DNA from: Pandoraea commovens
GTDB taxonomy: Bacteria; Pseudomonadota; Gammaproteobacteria; Burkholderiales; Burkholderiaceae
DNA: 64,000 nucleotides
Direction: 5' to 3'
NCBI RefSeq assembly: GCF_902459615.1
Contig: NZ_CABPSA010000002.1
Location: forward strand, 682,001-746,000
How positions within the stretch are numbered: position 1 is the first letter of the stretch; every line of letters begins with the position of its first letter. Below, piece after piece: positions 56,120-64,000 of the stretch. Under the pieces are notes generated by a model. It was not told the DNA's origin, did no database searches, and saw nothing but the letters and a program-made list of their open reading frames with translations. Made by a program: the position numbers and the translations under genes.

Positions 56120-56851
56120 TCAGGTGGCGTCGTGCAGGATCACGCCGAGCGTGTGGCGATGGCCGCTGCGCAGACGGCTCACGCCGTGCCGCATGTTCAC
56201 GCGATACACGCCGCGTGTGCCATTCACCGGCCGGTGGTGCACAGCGAAGACGACCGCGTCGCCGCGCGTGAGCGGCACCACTTCGGCACGTGACTGCATG
56301 CGCGGACGTTGCTCCGTCAGCACGAACTCGCCACCGGTGAAGTCCTCGCCGGGTTGCGATAGCAGAATCGCTACCTGCAACGGGAAGACATGCTCCCCGT
56401 AGAGATCCTGATGCAGGCAATTGTAGTCGCCCGCTTCGTAACGCAAAAGCAACGGTGTCGGGCGGCGCTGACCGGCGTCGTGGCATTGCGCGAGGTAGGC
56501 GCGATGCGTCGGCGGATAGCGCGTGTCTATCCCCATGACCTTGTGCCAGCGGTGCGCAATGTCGCGCAACGGCGCGTAGAACGCTTCGCGCAAATCGGCG
56601 ACGAGCGACGGCAGCGGGTAGGCGAAGTACTGGTACTCGCCTTGCCCGAAGCCGTGACGCGCCATCACGATCCGGCTGCGAAAACGTTCGGACGTCGGTG
56701 CGATGCCGGTACGTCCGTTCGTCTCTCCGTACATTGCGCACAGGTCCGCGCACTCGTCTGCATTCAGCAGCTTCGGGATGCGCGCCGCGCCGAAGGCGTT
56801 CAGTTCGTCTTCCAGCGCGGCCCAGTCGAGCGATGTGACGCGAGCGCTCAC
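56120..56851 (-). CDS. 2OG-Fe(II) oxygenase of the Ada operon
   Basis: 243-aa dioxygenase with a HxD...H iron site: CLHQDLYGEH (His and Asp) and the distal His in NMRHGVSRLRSGHRHTLG, with GGEFVLTEQRPR between. It matches the family usually annotated simply as 2OG-Fe(II) oxygenase beside ada and alkB in betaproteobacteria, so a role in alkylation damage or metabolism is inferred from context. Its start overlaps the ada stop by 4 bases. Confidence 0.85.
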   Translation of the reverse strand: MSARVTSLDWAALEDELNAFGAARIPKLLNADECADLCAMYGETNGRTGIAPTSERFRSRIVMARHGFGQGEYQYFAYPLPSLVADLREAFYAPLRDIAHRWHKVMGIDTRYPPTHRAYLAQCHDAGQRRPTPLLLRYEAGDYNCLHQDLYGEHVFPLQVAILLSQPGEDFTGGEFVLTEQRPRMQSRAEVVPLTRGDAVVFAVHHRPVNGTRGVYRVNMRHGVSRLRSGHRHTLGVILHDAT

Positions 56852-58065
56852 AGCTTCACCTTGGCAGATCGATTGTCGCTGTCGTGTCGGTCGCCACGCT
56901 CCTCATGCTCGTGTACGAGCAACGCGCGTTTGCGCTCCACGCCCCAGCGGTAGCCCGACAGCGCGCCGTCGTTGCGCACGATCCGGTGACACGGAATTGC
57001 CACGGCGAGCGTGTTGGACGCACACGCCTGCGCCACGGCGCGCACGGCACGCGGCGAGCCGATGCGCTCGGCGATCTGGGCGTAGCTCGCTGTCTCCCCG
57101 GCGGGCACGTCGCGCAACGCTTGCCACACGCGCTGCTGGAACGCGGTGCCGCGCACGTCGAGCGGCAACGACAGGCCGATGTGCGGCGATTCGACGAAGC
57201 CGACCACCTGCGCGACCCAGCGCTCGAATTCGGCATCTGCGCCGACGAGTTCCGCCTTGGGGAAACGATCCTGCAACTCACGCACGAGCGCGTCCGGATC
57301 GTCACCCAAAGAAATCGCGCACAGACCGCGCGAAGTCGCCGCCACGAGCAGTGCACCGAGCGAGCACTGCGCGACAGCGAAGCGGATCGACTCGGCCTTG
57401 CCGCCCGCGCGGAAGGCCGCAGGTTTCATGCCGAGCAGGGCGTCGGCACTCGCGTAGAAGCGGCCGTTGGAGTTGAAGCCAGCGTCGTAGAAGGCCGACG
57501 TCACGCTCTGCGCCTCGGGCAGCGCGTCGCGCACCCGTTCGGCGCGGCGGGCGTTCGCGTAGCCACGTGGCGTGACTCCCGTCACCGAGCGAAAGAGCCG
57601 GTGAAAGTAGTGCGGGCTGAGTCCGGCTTCAGCCGCGAGCGTTTCGAGCGACGGGGGCACCTCGGCCGCCTCGATGCGGCGGCAGGCGGCCGTCACCAGC
57701 GCGGCATGACGCGCATCGAGCGCGCCCTGATCGGGCTTGCAGCGTTTGCAGGGACGAAAGCCCGCGCGCTCGGCCGCCGTCACGTCGGTGTGGAAAGCGA
57801 CGTTCTCGCGGCGAGCCAGCCGCGCGCCGCACGATGGACGGCAAAACACACCGGTCGTGCGCACGGAGTAGAAGAATTCGCCGTCCGCCTGTTTGTCGCG
57901 TGCCACGACGGCGGCCCACTTGGCGTCGTCGGTGGCGTAGCGGGACGTCACTGACCCCGCGTGTGCATCCGACATATCCGACGTTATGCGGTGCGAGGCG
58001 TCGTTGTCGTGCGGGTCGCGGTGCTTGGGTGACGGACGTTTGGCGGTCATAGGATAGAAGTGCAT
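56848..58065 (-). CDS. ada: Bifunctional Ada regulator / O6-alkylguanine-DNA alkyltransferase
   Basis: 405-aa protein. The N-terminal zinc methylphosphotriester domain has Cys-75, Cys-79, Cys-106 and Cys-109 (GVFCRPSCG and PCKRCKPDQ). An AraC-type helix-turn-helix follows at about 135-200, and a C-terminal methyltransferase with acceptor Cys-359 in IPCHRIV. The first 40 residues are a non-conserved basic extension. The ATG at 58065 follows GGGAGA; a GTG just upstream is less likely. Methylation switches it to an activator of its own operon. Confidence 0.95.
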   Translation of the reverse strand: MHFYPMTAKRPSPKHRDPHDNDASHRITSDMSDAHAGSVTSRYATDDAKWAAVVARDKQADGEFFYSVRTTGVFCRPSCGARLARRENVAFHTDVTAAERAGFRPCKRCKPDQGALDARHAALVTAACRRIEAAEVPPSLETLAAEAGLSPHYFHRLFRSVTGVTPRGYANARRAERVRDALPEAQSVTSAFYDAGFNSNGRFYASADALLGMKPAAFRAGGKAESIRFAVAQCSLGALLVAATSRGLCAISLGDDPDALVRELQDRFPKAELVGADAEFERWVAQVVGFVESPHIGLSLPLDVRGTAFQQRVWQALRDVPAGETASYAQIAERIGSPRAVRAVAQACASNTLAVAIPCHRIVRNDGALSGYRWGVERKRALLVHEHEERGDRHDSDNRSAKVKL

Positions 58066-58137
58066 CACAAGGATCTCCCGAGGGCTGATGACTGGCTTTC
58101 AGTCTAGGGAGACGGTCGCGATGCTGCGCTCCGTTTC

Positions 58138-58150
58138 TTGCTATCGAATT
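58138..58150 (-). promoter_or_regulatory. Ada box
   Basis: On the minus strand, AATTCGATAGCAA matches the A box AAT and B box GCAA with exactly six bases between, the known Ada recognition layout. It lies 73-85 bases upstream of the ada start codon. Confidence 0.6.
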
Positions 58151-58162
58151 CGAAGTCCTTCG

Positions 58163-59152
58163 TCACACGCCCGGCGGCATGGTCGTGCCGAGCTTCGCGG
58201 CGAAACTCATCACCATCACCAGCACGAGGGCTTCGATTGCAACCACGCGTGCGAAGGCGCTCGTATCGAGCGTCGTGTCGCCGGTGTCGAGCGCCAGACG
58301 CGGCAGAAAGTGCCAGCGGTTCCACGCGCCCAGCAACGCCGCACACGCGACGAGGACTAACTTCGTGATCAGCCACGCCAGATAAGGGGCATTCTGATCG
58401 CTGAACCAGAGCGACGCATTCTCACCGAGCGTGCGCCACGCGTTGAACGCACCGGTGACGAGTGCGACGAGCATCGCAAGTGTGGCGACCGACGACAACC
58501 GTTCGCCGTAGGCGGCTCGCGCGCCGACGGGCCAGTGACGCCAGCCCGGGATCACACATCCGGCGACCAGCACCAGGCCCGTCCACGATGCCGCTGCCGC
58601 CACGTGCAACGTATGCACGCCGATGGCGAGCCACGGCATCGACGCATCGGCGGCGTGCCCCGTGCTCGCGCGCGCCAGCGCAAGAATCACGGCACCGGCA
58701 GCATAGACCCACCGGCCATAACGTTCCTGACGATGCTCGCGACGGTGATGCCGGTCGCGCGGATCGTCGGCAATCGGCATGACGGCGCGCAGACGCCGCC
58801 GCGCTTCGTACCATGCCCACGCGCCCGCGCATAGCAGCGCCACACCGAGTCCGGCCACCCACTGCGCGCGGCCGAAATGCGTCTGCGTGAGCACGACCCA
58901 CACGTCGCTGAACATCGCCGACGAATCTTCCCAGTCGCCACCCGTCATCGCCTCGGTGCTTGCCAGCACATAGGCGATCCATGCGAGCACGGCCAACCCG
59001 GCCGCGAACGCCGGTAGCACGCGACGCGTGAGACCACTGCGCACCGCGTGCGGGCTGCGCAGCAGCAACACGCCGAGCGCCAGCGCCAGTGCGAGATTCA
59101 GCAAGCCCGCCGTGGCGGGCTGCCAGGTGCCCGCGGCCAGATCCGCTGGCAT
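58163..59152 (-). CDS. copD: Copper resistance protein CopD
   Basis: 329-aa inner-membrane protein with about eight hydrophobic segments, matching CopD. It moves copper across the inner membrane with periplasmic CopC. Conserved histidines lie in LAIGVHTLHVAAAASWTG and WRHWP; FLPRLALDTGD and the terminal AIEALVLVMVMSFAAKLGT fit the family. It starts with ATG at 59152, overlapping the copC stop by 1 base. A GTG one codon earlier is possible. Confidence 0.88.
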   Translation of the reverse strand: MPADLAAGTWQPATAGLLNLALALALGVLLLRSPHAVRSGLTRRVLPAFAAGLAVLAWIAYVLASTEAMTGGDWEDSSAMFSDVWVVLTQTHFGRAQWVAGLGVALLCAGAWAWYEARRRLRAVMPIADDPRDRHHRREHRQERYGRWVYAAGAVILALARASTGHAADASMPWLAIGVHTLHVAAAASWTGLVLVAGCVIPGWRHWPVGARAAYGERLSSVATLAMLVALVTGAFNAWRTLGENASLWFSDQNAPYLAWLITKLVLVACAALLGAWNRWHFLPRLALDTGDTTLDTSAFARVVAIEALVLVMVMSFAAKLGTTMPPGV

Positions 59153-59571
59153 CACTTCACAGTGAACTTGAAGCTGCCCTGGGTGCGGTGACCGTCGCTC
59201 GCGACGGCCACCCAGTTCGCCTGATATTCACCGGCGGCGAGTGTCGGGACGGCGAGCGTGAGCGTCTTGCGGGCGGCATCGAGTTCGGGCTTCGCTTGCG
59301 TGACGGCGTTGCCCTTGGCGTCCACGACGGTGAGCTTCGAGAGCGCGCCTTCGAGCGCCGAGTCGAACGTTACACGCACCGACTTCGGCGCCTCGACGGT
59401 GGTCTGCGCCGCCGGTTCGCTCGACGCGATGTGCGCGTGCGCCCAGACTCCCTGCGACAGGCTGGCCAGCCCGATGACGGCCGCAGCAGTAAGGCCCTGC
59501 GTCGCGCGACGCAGCGCACCGGTTGCGCGACGGGCCTGAACAGCGGAGGAAGCGATTTTGGAGGTGCGCAT
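59152..59571 (-). CDS. copC: Periplasmic copper-binding protein CopC
   Basis: 139-aa secreted protein. A signal peptide ends WA at residue 44, then the mature N-terminus H-A-H, the Cu(II) site, with HIASSEPA and the closing SDGHRTQGSFKFTV motif. It binds copper in the periplasm for CopD. The ATG at 59571 is used; a frame to 59625 would lengthen the signal. A Zur-like box pair lies in the divergent region upstream. Confidence 0.9.
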   Translation of the reverse strand: MRTSKIASSAVQARRATGALRRATQGLTAAAVIGLASLSQGVWAHAHIASSEPAAQTTVEAPKSVRVTFDSALEGALSKLTVVDAKGNAVTQAKPELDAARKTLTLAVPTLAAGEYQANWVAVASDGHRTQGSFKFTVK

Positions 59572-59824
59572 ATCGAATTTGGCTAAAAAGACGGGAACAA
59601 AGCGGCCATCCGGCAGCGGCGGCACGCGAGGATTGTCGAACTGCGTGAGCCAACCGTCAGAGGCAATGGCGCGTGAAGCGCGCCGCTCGCGCAGTATCGC
59701 AGACCTTGCAGACAGGCGCAGCGGCCCACCGGTTCCACCGCCGGACGCCTTGCGCGGCTTCGCGTCGCGCCCTTGCCAAGGGCCTTACACAATCGAACGT
59801 CCCGACGGAAACCTGTGGGTTATG

Positions 59825-59888
59825 TGCAACTGAGTTGCAAAACTGAAGGACTCGCCGTATCATCGCGCCATATTGCAACTCGGTTGCA
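59825..59888. promoter_or_regulatory. Two Zur-like palindromes between copC and the CobW-family gene
   Basis: TGCAACT-G-AGTTGCA at 59825-59839 and TGCAAC-TCG-GTTGCA at 59874-59888 are perfect 15-base dyads with the same half-site, centres 49 bases apart. Half-sites TGCAAC/GTTGCA match Zur sites described for betaproteobacteria. Located in the 567-base gene-free region 59572-60138. They lie 251 or more bases before the GTPase start and 254 or more before the copC start. Confidence 0.62.
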
Positions 59889-59970
59889 TTTAATCGGCTG
59901 CCGAGTTGGCTGCGCGATGTCCGGTGAATGGCTGGCATCGCCAAGAATGCGCGCTGACGCGCCTGCGAAA

Positions 59971-60022
59971 AGCGTGACGCTGCGCCGGTCCCCCCGACGG
60001 CGTGCACCAGCGGCGTCACGCT
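59971..60022 (+). other. Long hairpin in the GTPase leader region
   Basis: AGCGTGACGC at 59971-59980 pairs with GCGTCACGCT at 60013-60022, enclosing a C/G-rich loop that can fold further. It lies 117 bases before the GTPase start, downstream of the Zur-like boxes, in the otherwise gene-free region. No T-run follows, so it is not a clear terminator. Confidence 0.5.
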
Positions 60023-60138
60023 TCGCCGTACCGGTCAACCCAGGCACCGGTGCGGCGCCACCCGCCTCCAGTGGGGCGACGTCGGCGCGCATCCTTCGGG
60101 CGAACGCCTGCCCCACAAGACCACAGGACTTTGTTGTC

Positions 60139-61395
60139 ATGACACACCCTCTCTCCCAAACCGGCGCCGCCGTCGATGCAGATCGCCGTCTGCCCGTCAC
60201 CGTCCTTTCCGGATTCCTCGGCGCCGGTAAAACCACGCTGCTCAACCATGTGCTGCGCAATCGCGAGGGCTTGCGCGTGGCGGTTCTCGTCAACGACATG
60301 AGCGAAGTCAACATCGACGCGTCGTTCGTGGAGCGTGGCGCAAGCAACGCCGGAGCGGCCCTCTCGCGCACGGAAGAGCGCCTCGTCGAGATGAGCAACG
60401 GCTGCATCTGCTGTACGTTGCGCGAGGACTTGCTGATCGCCGTGCGTGAACTGGCACAGGACGGTCGCTTCGACTATCTGCTGATCGAGTCGACGGGCAT
60501 TGCCGAGCCGATGCCGGTGGCCGCGACGTTCGAATTCCGCGACGAAGCGGGACAGTCGCTCGCCGACATTGCACGTCTGGACACGATGGTGACCGTCGTA
60601 GACGCCCTGCACGTGCTGAAGGATTTCAACGGGCTGGACACGCTGGCGCAACGCGGTGAAGTTGCTGGCGACGAGGACGAGCGTCGTCTCGCCGAGCTGC
60701 TGACCGAGCAGATCGAGTTCGCCGACGTGGTCGTGGTGAGCAAGGTGGATTGCGTCGACGCGTTGCAACTCGACGCCGTCAAGGCGCTCATCACCGGCCT
60801 CAATCCGTCGGCCAAAATCGTGTTGGGCGAGCGCGGTCAGGTGCCGCTGAACGAAGTGCTGGGCACTGGCCTGTTCGACCCTGTGCGCGCGGAGCAGATG
60901 GCCGGTTGGGCGCAGGCGCTCGTGGGCGAACACGATTCCGAAGCGGATACGTACGGCGTGACGAGCTTTGTGCTGCGTCAGCGCGAGCCGATGCACCCGG
61001 CGCGTTTCGCCGCGTTCATGTCGATGCCGTTCGACGGGCTGATCCGCGCGAAGGGTTATGTCTGGGCGGCGAATCGTCCGGCATGGGCGCTTGCGTACTC
61101 GCGTGCGGGCAATACGGCGACGCTGGAGTCGGTCGGTCAATGGTGGGCTGCGGCCGATCCGGACTTGTGGCCGCCTGTCGGCGACCCGCAACGCACGGCC
61201 ATCGAATCGAACTGGGAAGCGCCGTGGGGCGACCGCATCAACGAGGTCGTGTTCATCGGGCGCGATCTGGATCGCGACGCCATCGAGAAGGCATTCCGGG
61301 ATTGCCGCCTGAGCGCCGTCGAACTCTCGCAGGGCGACAAGGCGTGGCGTGACGACGAACACGCACTGCCGCTGGAAATGGCCGACGAGGCGTGA
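60139..61395 (+). CDS. CobW-family zinc/metal-chaperone GTPase (ZigA/ZNG1-like)
   Basis: 418-aa GTPase. G1 GFLGAGKTT at 25-33, the metal motif [12 protein letters not shown] with Cys-89, -91 and -92, ESTGIAEP, and G4-like VVSKVDC. A C-terminal CobW_C domain ([14 protein letters not shown]) follows. It probably inserts or routes zinc to client proteins in zinc shortage, which agrees with the Zur-like boxes upstream. The ATG at 60139 is chosen; in-frame sequence back to 59773 is GC-shadow. Confidence 0.9.
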   Translation: MTHPLSQTGAAVDADRRLPVTVLSGFLGAGKTTLLNHVLRNREGLRVAVLVNDMSEVNIDASFVERGASNAGAALSRTEERLVEMSNGCICCTLREDLLIAVRELAQDGRFDYLLIESTGIAEPMPVAATFEFRDEAGQSLADIARLDTMVTVVDALHVLKDFNGLDTLAQRGEVAGDEDERRLAELLTEQIEFADVVVVSKVDCVDALQLDAVKALITGLNPSAKIVLGERGQVPLNEVLGTGLFDPVRAEQMAGWAQALVGEHDSEADTYGVTSFVLRQREPMHPARFAAFMSMPFDGLIRAKGYVWAANRPAWALAYSRAGNTATLESVGQWWAAADPDLWPPVGDPQRTAIESNWEAPWGDRINEVVFIGRDLDRDAIEKAFRDCRLSAVELSQGDKAWRDDEHALPLEMADEA

Positions 61396-61399
61396 GCGC

Positions 61400-61894
61400 A
61401 TGAGTCGTACCCATGTGCAGAAGCCCGTAGCGGCACGCGAGCGCGCGCTGAAGCGAACGCCTGAACCGTCAGAGCGGAGTGCGCGTGCACATGCCGCTAC
61501 TGAGACGCGGGCCCGGTTCACGTTGTCGCGCAGTTTTGTGTTCGAAGCGGCGCACACGCTGAACCGCCGCGACATCGATCCGCCGAGCATGGACGCGAGT
61601 CGTCGCATCCACGGTCACAGCTATCGCGCGACCGTGGAAGTGACCGGCGCGCCGATGGGCGAGTCGGGCATGGTGCTCGATCTCGCGCAACTCGACGCCG
61701 CCCTCACGCGCGTGAGCGAGCGCCTCGACCACCGTCTGCTGGACGATGTCGCAGGACTCGGACCCGCAACGCTGGAGAATCTCTGCGCGTTTATCTGGCG
61801 CGCACTCGCGCCGCATCTCGTGGGGCTATCGCGCGTTACCGTCAGTCGCGATGCGCGCGGGGACGCCTGCTCGCTCTCCATGCGCGAGGCATGA
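61400..61894 (+). CDS. 6-carboxytetrahydropterin synthase (QueD)-like protein
   Basis: 164-aa T-fold protein of the 6-pyruvoyltetrahydropterin synthase family. Zinc ligands His-52 (FVFEAAHTL), His-71 and His-73 (RRIHGHSYR) are kept, and ERLDHRLLDDV and ATLENLCAFIWRAL fit. The catalytic Cys of E. coli QueD (before GRLHGHS) is replaced by Ser-67. It also has a 40-residue basic N-terminal extension. It begins 4 bases after the GTPase stop, so it is in the same, probably zinc-regulated, operon. Confidence 0.82.
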   Translation: MSRTHVQKPVAARERALKRTPEPSERSARAHAATETRARFTLSRSFVFEAAHTLNRRDIDPPSMDASRRIHGHSYRATVEVTGAPMGESGMVLDLAQLDAALTRVSERLDHRLLDDVAGLGPATLENLCAFIWRALAPHLVGLSRVTVSRDARGDACSLSMREA

Positions 61895-61945
61895 AGCGCG
61901 AATGCTTGTCGACGCGCGTTAGCATTCGTCGACGTTAAAAAAGAT

Positions 61946-61973
61946 GCGACCGGCACCCTGAGGTACCGGCCGC
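61946..61973 (-). terminator. Imperfect terminator-like hairpin of the pirin gene
   Basis: Stem GCG-A-CCGG-C-ACC with GGT-A-CCGG-C-CGC has two mismatched positions and a CTGA loop. The A-tract on its left (61937-61942) gives a U-tract for minus-strand transcripts. Confidence 0.45.
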
Positions 61974-62069
61974 GTGGACACCGAGGGAAGGCGGTGCCCG
62001 AGGTGTGGCGCACGGCGGGAAGCTACCCGTACGCCACGACCACTGTTGTCGACCAGGCGGTATTGCACC

Positions 62070-62789
62070 TTAAAAGTCGGGCGTTTCCACCGGACGCAGG
62101 TCGAACACAAGCACTTCGGCATCCTTGCCGCCGGACAGCGTGAGTGCCGTTTCATCACGCACTCGCACACCATCCCCTTCACCCAGCGCCACACCGTTCA
62201 CGCTCACACTACCGCGTGCAACGTGCACATAGGCGTAGCGGTTCGGCGCGAGTGTCAGCGTGGCCGATTCGTCACCGTCGAACAGCCCGGCATACACGCG
62301 CGCATCCTGATGGATGTGCAGCGAGTTGTCGCTGCCGTCCGGCGAGATGATCTTGCGCAGCTGGCCGCGCTTTTCTTCTGCCGTAAAGCGTTGTTGCTGA
62401 TACTCCGGCGCGATGCCCGTCTGGTTCGGCACGATCCAGATTTGCAGGAAGTGCACCGAATCGGTCTTCGAGTGGTTGAACTCGCTGTGCGCCACGCCAC
62501 GTCCTGCGCTCATCAATTGCACGTCGCCCGGCTCGATCACGGAGCCCGTGCCCATGGTGTCCTTGTGTTCGAGCGCGCCTTCGAGCACGTACGAAAAGAT
62601 CTCCATGTCGCGGTGCGGGTGCTTGCCGAAGCCCTGTGCCGGCGCCACGCGGTCGTCGTTGATCACCAGCAGGTCTGAGAAGCCGACTTGCTTCGGATCG
62701 TAGTAATTAGCGAACGAGAACGTGTGGTGCGAGTTCAGCCAGCCATGGTTGGCAACGCCTCGGTCTGCAGCTTTTCTGATGTCCAGCAT
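62070..62789 (-). CDS. Pirin-family cupin protein (YhhW-type)
   Basis: 239-aa bicupin. The metal-binding site is in FGKHPHRDMEIFSYVLEG and GRGVAHSEFNHS (His, His and Glu). The C-terminal cupin (LHIHQDARVYAGLFD) is degenerate. Relatives such as YhhW cleave quercetin in vitro; the physiological role is unclear. It reads away from the PhzF gene, sharing a 379-base divergent region. Confidence 0.9.
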   Translation of the reverse strand: MLDIRKAADRGVANHGWLNSHHTFSFANYYDPKQVGFSDLLVINDDRVAPAQGFGKHPHRDMEIFSYVLEGALEHKDTMGTGSVIEPGDVQLMSAGRGVAHSEFNHSKTDSVHFLQIWIVPNQTGIAPEYQQQRFTAEEKRGQLRKIISPDGSDNSLHIHQDARVYAGLFDGDESATLTLAPNRYAYVHVARGSVSVNGVALGEGDGVRVRDETALTLSGGKDAEVLVFDLRPVETPDF

Positions 62790-63168
62790 GATGGGCTCCT
62801 GTCACTTCTTCGTTAAGTTGGGAGGCTGTGTTGGCCTCGATGAATGACATTTTAGAGTCCCCAACGAGAACCACAATCCGTCTGATTTGAGAATTATTGT
62901 CTCGTTATGGTTGTCAATAGAGGGCGACCGATCCGGCGAGTTTTCCGCCCGGACATCGGACGATTCCGAACGCAGGGGGTACAAAACACCGAAAGTGGGC
63001 GTGAGCGCCGCGCGGGACGCGCGTGCTGTGGCGCGATGTGCGAGACTACGAGCCTTCTTTCGAAAGGCCAGACGACCGGCCGTCCGGCGGCGGCCCGCGC
63101 TCACGAAGCATGGGCGACCGTGCCAATGTTCGATTCCGTCACGATCCACCTCTTACTGGAGCATCGCC
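62790..63168. other. 379-base divergent region between pirin and PhzF genes
   Basis: No gene is seen; short frames on both strands lack codon bias. The left half is AT-rich and should hold the promoters. AACGAGA at 62863-62869 and TCTCGTT at 62900-62906 form a 7-base inverted repeat with centres 37 bases apart, a weak operator candidate. Confidence 0.4.
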
Positions 63169-64000
63169 ATGAGTCGCAGTTACGCATTCCGTATCGTCAA
63201 TGTCTTCGCCGAATCCACGTTCGGCGGTAATCCGCTGTGCGTGTTCGAAGACGCCCGGGGCATGAGCGACGACGAGATGCGATTGCTGGCGCGTCAGTTC
63301 AACCTGTCCGAGACGACGTTCATTCTTCCCTCGGAGACGGCCGACGCTCATGTGCGCATCTTTACTCCCGGCTACGAAATGCGTTTCGCGGGCCATCCGA
63401 CGCTAGGGACCGCGCACGTGCTGCGTTCGCTGCGCAGCCTGGGCGATAACGTCACGCTTCAGTTCGCCGCCGGTCTTGTGCCCGTGCAGGCGCAGGGCGA
63501 CCACTGGACGTTGACCGCACCGTCGTCGGGCGAGCCGAAGATCCAAAAGGCCACCGAAGCGGATTCGGATATCGCAGCGCTCGTGCGACTGAGCCGTGAC
63601 GATCTGGCGCAATCGCCGCAGTGGGTCGATACGGGGGCTGATCAGTTGCTGATCCCGGTGCACGATGCCGACGCGGTTGCACGTGCCCAGCCCGACAGCG
63701 CCAAGCTGGAGCGCTGGCCGCTCTCGAGCCTTGAGCGCAAGACCGGATACGTGTTCTCCATCGACGACCGCCAAGGCAACGAGTTGCAGGTCACGGCGCG
63801 TTACTTCTTCACCACGCAGGGTGGCGGTGTCAGCGAAGATCCGGGCACGGGGTCGGCATGCGCCAATCTGGGCGGCTGGCTGATCGGGCAAGGCTATCCG
63901 TTGCCTGTGCGTGCGCGCGTGTCGCAGGGCGATGCCATCGAGCGTGCGTGTCGTCTGACGCTCGAAGTCACGGCGGACCGCGAGATTCGCGTGGGCGGCA
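63169..64000 (+). CDS. PhzF-family epimerase/isomerase, 5' part
   Basis: The first 277 codons are readable before the window ends. MSRSYAFRIVNVFAESTFGGNPLCVF is the PhzF start, catalytic Glu-48 lies in NLSETTF, FAGHPTLGTAHVL follows, and EDPGTGSACANLGGWL is the second substrate loop. Diaminopimelate-epimerase fold; usual length near 270-300 aa, so only the end is missing. A stand-alone gene outside a phenazine cluster, so the substrate is unknown. The CDS is partial at the right edge. Confidence 0.9.
   Translation, partial: MSRSYAFRIVNVFAESTFGGNPLCVFEDARGMSDDEMRLLARQFNLSETTFILPSETADAHVRIFTPGYEMRFAGHPTLGTAHVLRSLRSLGDNVTLQFAAGLVPVQAQGDHWTLTAPSSGEPKIQKATEADSDIAALVRLSRDDLAQSPQWVDTGADQLLIPVHDADAVARAQPDSAKLERWPLSSLERKTGYVFSIDDRQGNELQVTARYFFTTQGGGVSEDPGTGSACANLGGWLIGQGYPLPVRARVSQGDAIERACRLTLEVTADREIRVGG

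Overview
The window looks like ordinary chromosome of a betaproteobacterium of the Burkholderiaceae, most like Pandoraea. This is inferred from the high GC, the two Burkholderia-type trimeric porins, the E. coli-type long ArgG, the MidA / pteridine-reductase-like SDR / folB / ttcA / glmU / glmS gene order, and the many LysR regulators. No rRNA, CRISPR array, prophage or insertion sequence was seen. One tRNA gene (Val, GAC) is present.

Layout. 1-970: end of a glutamate/aspartate-type ABC uptake operon. 1230-8624: housekeeping block (DUF2905, MidA methyltransferase, SDR + FolB for pterins, TtcA for tRNA thiolation, GlmU and GlmS for UDP-GlcNAc). 8753-14328: VOC/DUF3224 pair with an SOS-like box, a porin, a secreted lytic transglycosylase, a saccharopine-dehydrogenase-like enzyme and a second porin. 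14411-20886: an FbpABC-type ABC importer divergent from a TctDE-like two-component system, probably its regulator. 21029-24849: lone cysteine desulfurase, LysR, two SDRs. 25042-29406: catalase, then a lower-GC two-gene cassette (restriction-endonuclease-like protein plus an unknown partner), then a fluoride riboswitch in front of a CLC-F fluoride exporter. 29403-38157: DUF72, a UvrD/Rep helicase with a LexA-like box over its promoter, GNAT, membrane proteins, a secretory lipase-like hydrolase and an unusual HdeD/papain-like fusion. 38158-46554: argG, LysR-controlled genes, GST, PXPV-repeat protein, tRNA-Val, NYN-domain protein.

46675-50783 is an aromatic-hydroxylase operon (MFS transporter, DUF2783, FAD monooxygenase) facing a MarR gene, with two matching palindromes between them. 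50871-55397 holds a Tat-exported phosphoesterase, a LysR/DsbA-like pair and an NAD(P)-binding protein. 55434-58065 is an alkylation-repair operon (ada, a 2OG-Fe(II) oxygenase, alkB) with a recognisable Ada box. 58163-61894 is a metal block: copCD facing a CobW-family GTPase and a QueD-like protein, with two Zur-like palindromes between them. 62070-64000 has a pirin and the 5' part of a PhzF-family gene cut by the window edge.

The least explained items are the restriction-like two-gene cassette (26584-27692), the HdeD/papain fusion (36503-37915), the QueD paralogue lacking its catalytic cysteine, and several well-formed operators whose regulators can only be guessed. Where several start codons were possible I chose by Shine-Dalgarno spacing and family alignment, and say so.
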